In this document: positions 1-5,412 of the stretch, one piece after another
Position numbering within the stretch: position 1 is the stretch's first letter
Layout of the letters: each line of letters begins with the position of its first letter
Source: Alphaproteobacteria bacterium
GTDB taxonomy: Bacteria > Pseudomonadota > Alphaproteobacteria > SHNJ01
Reading direction: 5' to 3'
Assembly (NCBI GenBank): GCA_947456345.1
Contig: CANGQU010000066.1
Coordinates: 1 to 5,412, forward strand
DNA: 5,412 nt
The notes under the pieces: generated by a model
Told to the model about the DNA's origin: nothing
Databases searched by the model: none
What the model saw: only the letters and a program-made list of their open reading frames with translations
Translations under genes and position numbers: made by a program

Positions 1-221
1 CAAAGCGGCGAAGTGCCGAATTGCCGGTCCAGCCAGTACCCCAGCCATAAACCCAACGTTGGGCCCGCGGCGATTTCCACCATCACCCGCCAAGCCAGGC
101 CGGATTCGCGGTTGACTTGGGCGATCAGGTTGTTTTTGCCCTGCCTTTCCGCCTCGGCCTGGGCGATTTTATCGCCCAGTTCGGCCAAAGCATCGGGCGG
201 GATCTGTTCGGGTTGCGTCAT
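1..221 (-). CDS. atpI: ATP synthase protein I (AtpI/AtpZ family), N-terminal 73 codons, runs off left edge
   Basis: AtpI/AtpZ is a small inner-membrane protein, usually encoded first in the Fo gene cluster, that helps assembly of the c-ring/Fo sector. It is not a catalytic subunit. The visible part begins with a charged, Gln/Glu-rich cytoplasmic segment (MTQPEQIPPDALAELG…, residues 1-40). The family signature follows: GLAWRVMVEIAAGPTLGLWL at 41-60, then GYWLDRQFGTSP at 61-72. That is the first membrane helix, rich in glycine, followed by the conserved LD…GTSP turn. The second helix lies outside the window. ATG at 221-219 is preceded by AGG (229-231) at 7 nt spacing, and no better start is in frame. 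A strong promoter lies 30-58 bp upstream of the start codon. The gene has the same orientation as smc but is separated from it by the two-gene insert. The family call rests on the motif pattern; the exact subfamily (AtpI or AtpZ) cannot be decided from half the protein. Confidence 0.85.
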   Translation of the reverse strand, partial: MTQPEQIPPDALAELGDKIAQAEAERQGKNNLIAQVNRESGLAWRVMVEIAAGPTLGLWLGYWLDRQFGTSPL

Positions 222-250
222 GACAAAACCTGCCAGTTGCTTTGCGGCGC

Positions 251-279
251 ACCATACGGGCACAACCCGGCTTTGTCAA
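251..279 (-). promoter_or_regulatory. Promoter of atpI / atp operon (-35 TTGACA, 17 bp, -10 TATGGT)
   Basis: On the minus strand, TTGACA (279-274) matches the -35 consensus exactly. It is followed by a 17-bp spacer and TATGGT (256-251), which matches the -10 consensus at 4 of 6 positions. The arrangement is typical of alphaproteobacterial housekeeping sigma-70 promoters. The predicted transcript starts near 244, giving a leader of about 23 nt that contains the AGG ribosome-binding site. The -35 box overlaps the left end of direct repeat copy 1, so the repeat abuts or includes part of the promoter. Confidence 0.75.
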
Positions 280-322
280 GCGTGGTTTTGCCCTAAATCA
301 CTGGCAGATATGGGTTTTTGCG
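278..322. repeat. Direct repeat copy 1, at the atpI side of the insert
   Basis: Positions 296-322 are identical over 27 bp to 1092-1118; the core begins AATCACTGGCAGATATGGG. Homology extends left through GTTTTGC (285-291, equal to 1081-1087) and AAGCG (278-282, equal to 1073-1077). Between these blocks are three mismatches in the 4 bp at 292-295 and a one-base length difference at 283-284. Copy 1 includes the first bases of the atpI -35 box (274-279). The two copies lie about 796 bp apart in the same orientation and bracket the plus-strand gene pair. Confidence 0.85.
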
Positions 323-373
323 GAGTGGTGCGACGGATGGGCACGAGCGGGTTTGGGTCCAGAAAATCCGCAT
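293..373 (-). CDS. Possible 26-aa small ORF upstream of atpI, speculative
   Basis: ATG (373-371) is preceded by AGGA (383-380) at a good 6-nt spacing and opens a 26-codon frame that ends at TAG (295-293), just upstream of the atpI promoter. The peptide begins MRIFWTQTRSC and ends RKNPYLPVI. Its last nine residues are encoded by the direct repeat. The same reading frame in the other repeat copy also reads RKNPYLPVI, then continues KRKTVA before a stop. It could be a translated small ORF, the tail of a decayed gene, or chance. The evidence is only a plausible ribosome-binding site and the shared frame, so I hold it weakly. No known peptide family is recognised. Confidence 0.2.
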   Translation of the reverse strand: MRIFWTQTRSCPSVAPLRKNPYLPVI

Positions 374-395
374 AAATTGTCCTAATAAAATATAT

Positions 396-424
396 TTGAC
401 ATTTATAAGGAATAAAAATATCAA
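396..424 (+). promoter_or_regulatory. Candidate promoter of the two-gene insert
   Basis: TTGACA (396-401) is a perfect -35 hexamer in a very AT-rich stretch (371-425). At 17 bp spacing lies TATCAA (419-424), which matches the -10 consensus at 4 of 6 positions. Transcription would then begin near 431, almost on the ATG at 430, so the message would be leaderless or nearly so. An alternative -10, TATATT (391-396, 5 of 6), has no recognisable -35 but would leave the AAGGA at 407-411 inside the leader. The -35 is clear; the choice of -10 is not. Confidence 0.5.
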
Positions 425-429
425 TCACC

Positions 430-729
430 ATGCTTGCTCAGGACATGACCCTCGTTTATCGCGGGTGCAACATTCATCACGCGGTTGACAGTTTCGAGGT
501 CTTGATTCACGCCCTCGCTATGGCTGAGCATAGTGGCATTGAATTGAGCAAGTGGGAGAAGGCAGATATTGCTAATGCCATCGTCAATTCCCGAAAGATT
601 TTGGGCCATCAGTTGCGGATCGAAGATGAGCGACAAAGCGATTATGAATTTTGGCAGCAATGTTTTAAAAAAACCCGCTTGGGCAATCCGTTAACTCAAG
701 CAATCCATTACAAAGCACAGGAGAAGTAA
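430..729 (+). CDS. Hypothetical protein A, 99 aa, first gene of the insert
   Basis: I do not recognise this protein. It is small, soluble-looking and probably mostly helical, with no signal peptide or membrane segment. It has two cysteines (C13, C78), a His-containing segment near the start (CNIHHAVDSFEVLIHALAMA, residues 13-32), a charged centre (SKWEKADIANAIVNSRKILG, 40-59) and an aromatic, basic C-terminal part (DYEFWQQCFKKTRLGNP, 71-87). Evidence that it is real: the next gene starts one base after its stop, it has a perfect -35 box upstream, and its base composition is coherent and distinct from its neighbours (about 46% GC). The start is uncertain. ATG 430 has no ribosome-binding site at normal spacing; AAGGA (407-411) is 18 nt away. 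The frame is open back to 409, where only non-standard starts such as ATA 418 occur; ATG 445 is another option. An antisense frame (421-660) was judged a shadow. Confidence 0.62.
   Translation: MLAQDMTLVYRGCNIHHAVDSFEVLIHALAMAEHSGIELSKWEKADIANAIVNSRKILGHQLRIEDERQSDYEFWQQCFKKTRLGNPLTQAIHYKAQEK
719..723 (+). promoter_or_regulatory. Ribosome-binding site of hypothetical protein B
   Basis: AGGAG lies in the last codons of gene A, 7 nt before the ATG at 731. This strong site fixes the start of gene B and supports translation of both genes from one message. Confidence 0.75.
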
Positions 730-730
730 G

Positions 731-1063
731 ATGACTACAACCACAATTTTAAACTCACCAGAAACACAAGCCCAAGTTCTGGAAGGCTTTAATAACTTGC
801 CGGATTTTGCGGCTCAGGTTGCACATTTGAACACTTTTTATACAACCGTTCTTGCCGCCCGATCTTCCTCTGGCGGGGTTGTAGACGGATTGACGGGACA
901 AACGTTGGACCAGGTGGTTTTTGCCATGGGTAACGCCATTAACCAAGCCTTACCTGCAAGTCAAAGAGTGGAATTGGATACCAACAATCCTGATCCCATT
1001 GAATTGGTAAGTGCGGCACAGGGAGTGATTGGCGTAAGAGTGCGCGCGCAGCTGACGCGATAA
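731..1063 (+). CDS. Hypothetical protein B, 110 aa, second gene of the insert
   Basis: I do not recognise this protein. It is a small, probably cytosolic protein without cysteine or tryptophan and without a signal peptide or clear membrane helix. It starts with a Thr-rich tail (MTTTTILNS), then a likely helical stretch (ETQAQVLEGFNNLPDFAAQV, 11-30, and on to about 43), a Ser/Gly turn (SSSGG, 45-49), a second helical stretch (TLDQVVFAMGNAINQAL, 58-74), a polar loop (ELDTNNPDPIE, 81-91) and a short Val-rich end (GVIGVRVRAQL, 98-108). The ATG has a strong AGGAG site and lies one base after the stop of gene A, so the two genes form a tight operon and the products may act together. It converges on smc; 132 bp separate the two stop codons. 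A toxin–antitoxin or phage-derived pair would fit the size and spacing, but no motif supports either. Confidence 0.66.
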   Translation: MTTTTILNSPETQAQVLEGFNNLPDFAAQVAHLNTFYTTVLAARSSSGGVVDGLTGQTLDQVVFAMGNAINQALPASQRVELDTNNPDPIELVSAAQGVIGVRVRAQLTR

Positions 1064-1072
1064 AAATTTTTT
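1045..1072 (+). terminator. Weak terminator-like site after gene B
   Basis: A short stem CGCG/CGCG (1045-1048 with 1056-1059, 7-nt loop) overlaps the end of gene B. It is followed by A5T6 (1062-1072). The stem is only 4 bp and the T-run starts 7 nt after it, so this is a poor intrinsic terminator. The larger hairpin at 1135-1185 may serve instead. Confidence 0.2.
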
Positions 1073-1118
1073 AAGCGACAGTTTTGCGTTTAATCACTGG
1101 CAGATATGGGTTTTTGCG
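1073..1118. repeat. Direct repeat copy 2, at the smc side of the insert
   Basis: This is the partner of the repeat at 278-322, with an identical 27-bp core at 1092-1118. Where copy 1 adjoins the exact TTGACA of the atpI promoter, this copy reads TTAAAA on the minus strand, so any promoter function is lost here. The copy starts 9 bp after the stop codon of gene B and ends 6 bp before the G-run element. Confidence 0.85.
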
Positions 1119-1124
1119 AGGCCA

Positions 1125-1191
1125 GGGTAAGGGGTAGTGGGGTATGGGGTAGTAATTGTCCCTAGCCACTCCCCACTCTCCACTAACCACT
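1125..1191. repeat. G-rich / CCACT heptamer palindromic element (G-quadruplex motif plus tandem repeats)
   Basis: The left half has four G-runs on the plus strand (1125-1127, 1131-1134, 1139-1142, 1146-1149) with loops TAA, TAGT and TAT. It fits the standard four-run quadruplex pattern and also reads as GGGTA units spaced 7, 8 and 7 bp. The right half has four CCACT units at exactly 7-bp spacing (1166, 1173, 1180, 1187), that is AGTGGNN units on the minus strand. The halves can pair: TAGTGG 1135-1140 with CCACTA 1180-1185, and TGGGG 1145-1149 with CCCCA 1171-1175, with a 21-nt loop. There is no T-run on either side, so it is not a classical terminator, although it sits between two convergent genes. 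It ends 4 bp from the smc stop codon. Confidence 0.8.
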
Positions 1192-1195
1192 GAAA

Positions 1196-4100
1196 CTACG
1201 CCGTGGCCTTCATCCGCTCGGCTTGTTGCAAATCGACGGACACTAATTGCGATACGCCGGGTTCGCCCATGGTGACGCCGAACAGGCGGTGCATGCGCGC
1301 CATGGTCAGGCGGTGGTGGGTAATGACGACATATCTTGTATCGCCGCGCTTGGCCATCGCTTCGAGCATGCTGCAATAGCGATCCACGTTGCTTTCATCC
1401 AATGGCGCGTCCACCTCGTCCAGCACGCAGATGGGCGCTGGGTTGCATTCAAACACCGCGAATAACAGCGCGATTGCGGTCAAAGCCCGCTCCCCGCCCG
1501 ATAATAGCGACAGCGATTGCAGTTTCTTGCCCGGGGGGGAGGCGAAAATTTCCAAACCCGCCTGCAACGGATCGTCGTGTTCGGTCCATTCCAAATACGC
1601 CTTGCCGCCGCCGAATAATTCGGTGAACAGGCGCGAAAAGCTTTCGTTTACCTTGCCAAAGGCTTCGGTCAGGCGGGTGCGCCCCTCGGCGTTCAATTCG
1701 CTGATCGCGCGGCGCAATTTCTCGCTCGCGGCCAATAATTGGTCATGCTCGGATTGCTGTTGGGCTAGTTTGTCGGCGATTTCCTGCGCTTCGATCTCGG
1801 CGCGTAAATTGACGGGGCCCAAATTGTCCCGCTCGCGGCGCAGCCGCTCCAATTTATTTTGCGTGGTGCTGAATTCGGGCAACGGATCGTCGGGCGTAAA
1901 GCCGGCGATAGCCAATAGCTGATCGCTGCTGCATTCCAAACGCTCTTGCAGGTCAAAGGATAATTTGTCCCGCTCGCTCTGCCCCAGTTGCAGCGTGGTC
2001 TCGGCGCGCGCGCGTTCTTCGCGACACGATGATGCTTGCTGTTCGGTGGCGCGGGCTTGCTTGTCGGTTTGTGCCAGCAGATTTTCCGCCTGCGCCAAAA
2101 CATCGCCCGTTTCCCGCCGCGCGATTGAGGCCGTCTCGATCTCGGCCAACAAGGCTTCGCGGCGTTCCGCCAAGGCTTGGGGGCGGAGCGATAAATCCTG
2201 CTGCTCCGCCAGGGCGGCCAGATTGCGCTCGGTCAATTGTTGTTGCCGCAATTCGATATCGGCCAGGCGTTTTTGCCATTCCGCGCTTTGCGCCAATAGC
2301 GCGTGATAACGGGTTTCACGCGCCGCCGTATCGCGCTGGGTTTGCTGCCATTCCGCCTTGGCGGCAAAAGCTTGGTGGCGGAACGCCTCGACCTCGGCGC
2401 GCTGTTCGCTCAGTTGCTGGCGCATTTGCGCGAAATCCGGCTGGGCCGTGACCTCGGCGTCCAGTGCTAAAAGCTGCGGCTGCAATTCGGCCAATTCCGC
2501 CCCCGCCTGTTCGGCTTGGAGGGTCACGGCCTGTAATTCTGCCTGCACGCTGGCCAGTTTTTGGTTGGCCGCGGCATGCCGGTTTTGCGCTTGTTGCAGG
2601 GCTTTATAAGCGGCATCGAGTTGCTGGCGGGCAGTGGCATGCTCGGCCTTGGCAGTTTGCAGACGTTGCTGCGCTTGGGCCAGGGTGCCCAGCGCCAGCG
2701 CCTCTTGGGGTAATAATTCCTGCAATTCGGCATCAACCGTTTGCAGGCGGTTTTTCTGCTGTAAAAACGCGGTGGTGTTTTGGGTGGTGGTGGCGCGGGC
2801 GGTATACCCGTCAAAGCGCCATAAATCGCCCTGCGCCGTGACCAGGCATTGGCCGATTTGCAATTCACCCTGCGCCGCTTTGGCGCTGTCGGCATTGGCG
2901 ATCACGCCGACCAAAGCCAAGGCGCGATTCAATGCAGCGGGTCCGCTGACAAAATTGGATAATGGTTGTGCGTCAGCGGGCAGGGCCGGGGTTTCCGACC
3001 AAGCGGGCAACTCCGCCCAAAAGCGGTCGGCGGAATCGAGCGAGCTTGCGAATAATTCATCCCCCAAGGCGGCGGCCAAGGCGGCTTCATAGCCCGCTTG
3101 GACGCGGATTTGGCCCATGATCGGCGATTGCACATCCGGCGCTTTTTGTAAAAACGCGTTTAGGCCCTTGGCCTCGGCCATCAACTCGCTTTTGCGCATT
3201 TGCAAATTTTGCGCGCTGCTTTGGGCCGCATCCATCGCTGCCTGAGCGTCGGTCAATTGCGCTTCGTTCAATTCCGCCTGTTTTTGCGCGTTTTGCAATC
3301 CGGCCTCGGCGAACACCATGCCTTCGAGCGATAATTGCAACGAATCATCGGCTGTGACTACATCGCTTAGTTGTTGGCGTTTTTGCGCCAGTTCAGCGCT
3401 GGTGGTTTCAAGGCGGCGGACGCGTGCTGCTAATTGTGCTTGGCGTTCGGTCAATGCCGACCATTTTTTCTCTTCGCTGCTCAGACGTTCTTGTAAACGC
3501 TGCAGCAATTCTTCGGCCTGGGCGAGTAGTTGATTTTGGCGCGCGCTGCGCTCCTCGAGTTGCCCCAGCACTTCGGCGACGCCTTCTTGGGCGCGTAACA
3601 ATTCCTGTTGTTCGGATTGCAAATTCGCGGCGTTGGTTTCAGCGTCGCGGCGCAAATCCCCTTCGCGGTCCAGATCGTGGGCGATTTGCGATAGGCGTTG
3701 TTCTACCGCCATCATCGCGCTGGCCAAGCGGGATTCTTCGCCGCTCAATTCATGTTCCGCCAATTTCAGACGCTGTAATGCGGCGGCGCGTTCCGCCTCG
3801 GCCTGGCGGAGTTGCGGCAAATTCGCCGCCAATTCGGCTTGCTGCGCGCCCAGGCTTTGTCCCTCGGCCTCCAAAGTTTGCAGGCGCGCGGTCAATTCGT
3901 CTTGTGCGGTTTGCGCAGTTTGTAAACGGTTCGCCAGATCCAAAAATTGGTGGTGGAACCACAACGCCTCGGTCGAGCGGAAGCGGTCGGCCAGGCTGCG
4001 ATAGGCATTGGCTTGCTTGGCCTGTTTTTGTAAGTGTTGTAATTGTTCCGCCAGCTGGCGCAAACTGTCTTCGCCGCGGCGGATATTGTTTTCAGCCGCA

Positions 4101-4654
4101 TTTAAACGCAATTCGGCTTCGTGCCGGCGGGCGTGCAGGCCGGTAATGCCAGCCGCTTCTTCCAATAACGCGCGGCGCTCTTGCGGTTTGGCGTTGACCA
4201 AATGGCCGACGCGGCCTTGGGTGACAATGGCGGTTGAATGCGCGCCGGTCGAGGCGTCGGCGAATAATGTTTGCACATCGCGCTGACGGACGTCGCGGGA
4301 ATTGACTTTGTAGGAAGAGCCTTCGCCCCGGTCGATGCGGCGGACGACTTCGAGCTCGTCGTTATCGTTGAACGCGGCGGGTGCCTTGCGCATATTGTTG
4401 TCGAGGGTGAGCACGACTTCGGCGAAATTGCGGGCCGGGCGGGATTGGGTGCCACCGAAAATCACATCGTCCATTTCGCCGCCGCGCATTTGCTTGGCCG
4501 AGGTTTCGCCCATGACCCATTTCAAGGCATCGACCAAATTCGATTTGCCGCAGCCATTGGGGCCGACAATCCCGGTCAAGCCGGGTTCGAGGACGAATTC
4601 AGTTGGCTCGACAAACGACTTAAAGCCGGAGAGACGCAATTTCGTAAGTTGCAC
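1196..4654 (-). CDS. smc: Chromosome segregation ATPase SMC, complete, 1152 aa
   Basis: SMC forms an ATP-gated ring dimer that, with ScpA and ScpB, organises and helps segregate the nucleoid. All family parts are visible. The N-terminal head has Walker A GPNGCGKS at 31-38 (K37) and the Q-loop region TQGRVGHLVNAKPQERR at 145-161. A long Ala/Gln/Glu-rich coiled coil runs from about 171 to 505. The hinge spans about 510-625 and ends in GDLWRFDGYTAR, the compact form I associate with alphaproteobacteria. The returning coil reaches about 940. The C-terminal head carries LGPVNLRAEIE (945-955), the ABC signature LSGGE (1051-1055), Walker B with catalytic glutamate PICVLDEVDA (E1080), the D-loop PLDESN and the H-loop VITHHR (H1113). 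Length is normal and no catalytic residue is missing. The GTG start has GAGG (4660-4663) at 5-nt spacing and puts the expected MQLTKLRLSGFKSF first. It is probably read with or shortly after the DsbA-like gene 160 bp upstream. Confidence 0.98.
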   Translation of the reverse strand: MQLTKLRLSGFKSFVEPTEFVLEPGLTGIVGPNGCGKSNLVDALKWVMGETSAKQMRGGEMDDVIFGGTQSRPARNFAEVVLTLDNNMRKAPAAFNDNDELEVVRRIDRGEGSSYKVNSRDVRQRDVQTLFADASTGAHSTAIVTQGRVGHLVNAKPQERRALLEEAAGITGLHARRHEAELRLNAAENNIRRGEDSLRQLAEQLQHLQKQAKQANAYRSLADRFRSTEALWFHHQFLDLANRLQTAQTAQDELTARLQTLEAEGQSLGAQQAELAANLPQLRQAEAERAAALQRLKLAEHELSGEESRLASAMMAVEQRLSQIAHDLDREGDLRRDAETNAANLQSEQQELLRAQEGVAEVLGQLEERSARQNQLLAQAEELLQRLQERLSSEEKKWSALTERQAQLAARVRRLETTSAELAQKRQQLSDVVTADDSLQLSLEGMVFAEAGLQNAQKQAELNEAQLTDAQAAMDAAQSSAQNLQMRKSELMAEAKGLNAFLQKAPDVQSPIMGQIRVQAGYEAALAAALGDELFASSLDSADRFWAELPAWSETPALPADAQPLSNFVSGPAALNRALALVGVIANADSAKAAQGELQIGQCLVTAQGDLWRFDGYTARATTTQNTTAFLQQKNRLQTVDAELQELLPQEALALGTLAQAQQRLQTAKAEHATARQQLDAAYKALQQAQNRHAAANQKLASVQAELQAVTLQAEQAGAELAELQPQLLALDAEVTAQPDFAQMRQQLSEQRAEVEAFRHQAFAAKAEWQQTQRDTAARETRYHALLAQSAEWQKRLADIELRQQQLTERNLAALAEQQDLSLRPQALAERREALLAEIETASIARRETGDVLAQAENLLAQTDKQARATEQQASSCREERARAETTLQLGQSERDKLSFDLQERLECSSDQLLAIAGFTPDDPLPEFSTTQNKLERLRRERDNLGPVNLRAEIEAQEIADKLAQQQSEHDQLLAASEKLRRAISELNAEGRTRLTEAFGKVNESFSRLFTELFGGGKAYLEWTEHDDPLQAGLEIFASPPGKKLQSLSLLSGGERALTAIALLFAVFECNPAPICVLDEVDAPLDESNVDRYCSMLEAMAKRGDTRYVVITHHRLTMARMHRLFGVTMGEPGVSQLVSVDLQQAERMKATA

Positions 4655-4814
4655 TTATGCCTCGCTGTGATTTTTGCATCACGGGTTTATATTGGTTCTG
4701 GGTTTATTATCGCCAAATCCCGGGCCAAAGGGGAGGGATTGTTACGCCCACACAACCCTTTTCCACAGTTATTCCGCCATCTCCCGCTTTAGAGAGTGCA
4801 GGATCTGTCTACCC
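4655..4814. other. Spacer between the dsbA-like gene and smc, with possible weak smc promoter
   Basis: This 160-bp gap holds no ORF that I would call. On the minus strand TTGGCG (4716-4711) followed after 18 bp by ATATAA (4692-4687) is a possible weak smc promoter. Two small dyads occur: AATCCC/GGGATT (4716-4721 and 4735-4740) and GTGAT/ATCAC (4667-4671 and 4678-4682), the latter just upstream of the smc ribosome-binding site. TTTTCCACA (4759-4767) is one base off a DnaA box. No T-run terminator follows the dsbA-like gene, so read-through into smc is plausible. Confidence 0.3.
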
Positions 4815-5412
4815 TTATTGACCCTTGGCCTTTTTCAAAGCCGCTTCGATAGCGTTTTGATACACTTCGAATTTGCGCGCCCCTTGGACGATTTCGCCGT
4901 TGATATAAAAACTGGGGGTCGAGCTGATGCCCAGATCCTTTTCGGCCTGGACGCGCTGGCGCAAGATTCCGGTCGGCAACGGGCTGTCCTTGGCTTCGCA
5001 TTTTTGCATTTGCGCTTCGCTTAAACCGGCCAAACGGGCCATTTTACGCAATTCGGCCAAGGGGTCGCTGGTTTTCGCCCAAGTATCTTGGGAGGCGAAC
5101 ACCGCGCTTAGGAACCCGTAAAACTGATTTTCGGGCAGGCAATAGGCCAAAACGCTGCCACCCATGGCAACCGCGTCAAACGGGAAGGGACGGAATACAA
5201 ACCGCACCAAGCCCTTATCGACGTACTCGCGCTTGATTTGATCGAAAGTATCGCGGTGAAAATGCGCGCAATGCGGGCAAGTCAGCGAGGCGTATTCGAC
5301 CATCAATACCGGCGCATCGGCTTTGCCCAGGGTGCGATCCACCCAACCTTCGGGTGTGGCGGGCAGGGCGTTGGTTGTAACTGCTGTCTCGGCCGTAGCC
5401 GATACGGGGGTG
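4815..5412 (-). CDS. dsbA: DsbA-family periplasmic thiol:disulfide oxidoreductase, C-terminal 198 aa, runs off right edge
   Basis: DsbA-type proteins introduce or shuffle disulfides in exported proteins in the periplasm. The frame is open to the window edge: 23 codons (TPVSATAETAV…EGW) precede the GTG at 5342, so that GTG is internal and the signal peptide lies outside. The visible part is a Thr/Ala-rich linker (1-23), then the thioredoxin fold beginning DRTLGKADAPVLMVEYASLT. The active site CPHC is at visible residues 45-48. A helical insert (about 85-150) carries two further cysteines (C91, C138). The cis-proline loop STPSFYING has P166. CPHC plus the APV…EYASLTCPHC context places it in the Com1/BdbD-like group with an inserted helical domain, common in alphaproteobacteria next to smc. 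Whether it acts as the main oxidase or as an isomerase-like protein cannot be told here. It lies in the same direction as smc. Confidence 0.93.
   Translation of the reverse strand, partial: TPVSATAETAVTTNALPATPEGWVDRTLGKADAPVLMVEYASLTCPHCAHFHRDTFDQIKREYVDKGLVRFVFRPFPFDAVAMGGSVLAYCLPENQFYGFLSAVFASQDTWAKTSDPLAELRKMARLAGLSEAQMQKCEAKDSPLPTGILRQRVQAEKDLGISSTPSFYINGEIVQGARKFEVYQNAIEAALKKAKGQ

Noticed and set aside
13..375. Plus-strand frame of 120 codons at the left edge
   Set aside because: It runs antisense to the clear AtpI/AtpZ N-terminus and through its promoter, and the translation shows no family features.
421..660. Minus-strand frame of 79 codons opposite gene A
   Set aside because: It has no ribosome-binding site or partner. 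The plus-strand frame is favoured by its tight coupling with gene B and its upstream -35 box.
278..1118. CRISPR or integron attC interpretation of the repeats
   Set aside because: There are only two copies, 796 bp apart, with no spacer pattern and no attC-like palindromic ends.
1071..1376. Minus-strand frame of 101 codons ending in KRKTVA
   Set aside because: It overlaps the smc 3' end out of frame and continues through the heptamer element. Only its last residues, encoded by the direct repeat, are of interest, and those are noted separately.
1533..1539. Run of seven G inside smc, as a possible slippage or phase-variation site
   Set aside because: The frame is intact across it and it encodes the ordinary family sequence SPPGKK. 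Seven bases in one essential gene is weak evidence for programmed variation.
3424..4146. Long open frame of 240 codons on the plus strand
   Set aside because: It lies wholly antisense to the conserved coiled-coil part of smc. Its Arg/Pro-rich translation is typical of a shadow frame in GC-biased coding DNA.
4666..4683. TGTGA…TCACG as a CRP/FNR-like operator
   Set aside because: The half-sites are 8 bp apart instead of 6 and the right half departs from the consensus.
4759..4767. TTTTCCACA, one mismatch to the DnaA box TTATCCACA
   Set aside because: A single imperfect 9-mer with no clustered partners, AT-rich unwinding element or replication gene nearby is expected by chance.

Overview
The window looks like chromosomal DNA of an alphaproteobacterium of moderate GC. 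SMC has the family's short alphaproteobacterial-type hinge (…GDLWRFDGY…). The order DsbA-like oxidoreductase – smc – ATP synthase protein I (atpI/atpZ) is one I associate with Alphaproteobacteria. The atpI promoter (TTGACA, 17 bp, TATGGT) is of the alphaproteobacterial housekeeping type. The genus cannot be fixed from the sequence.

Layout, right to left along the minus strand. A periplasmic DsbA-family thiol oxidoreductase (4815-5412) enters from the right edge without its signal peptide. A 160-bp spacer follows, then a complete smc (1196-4654, GTG start, 1152 aa). At the left edge is the first 73 codons of atpI/atpZ (1-221), the usual head gene of an Fo operon, with a strong promoter of its own at 251-279. 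These three genes are core functions: disulfide formation, chromosome organisation and ATP synthase assembly.

Between smc and atpI, on the opposite strand, sit two small genes of unknown function (430-729 and 731-1063). They are separated by one base, so they are probably co-transcribed. They are poorer in GC (about 46% by hand count, against about 53-65% in sampled lines of smc) and have an AT-rich promoter region. A diverged direct repeat of about 45 bp, with a 27-bp identical core, brackets the pair at 278-322 and 1073-1118. Copy 1 overlaps the -35 box of the atpI promoter. I read this as an accessory two-gene cassette inserted into a conserved core-gene junction. I recognise neither protein.

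Between the right-hand repeat and the smc stop codon is a compact element (1125-1191). It consists of four G-runs that fit a G-quadruplex motif, then four exact 7-bp-spaced CCACT units of opposite sense. The two halves can also pair as a long imperfect hairpin. It lies where the convergent smc and cassette transcripts meet. No rRNA, tRNA, CRISPR array or transposase was seen.
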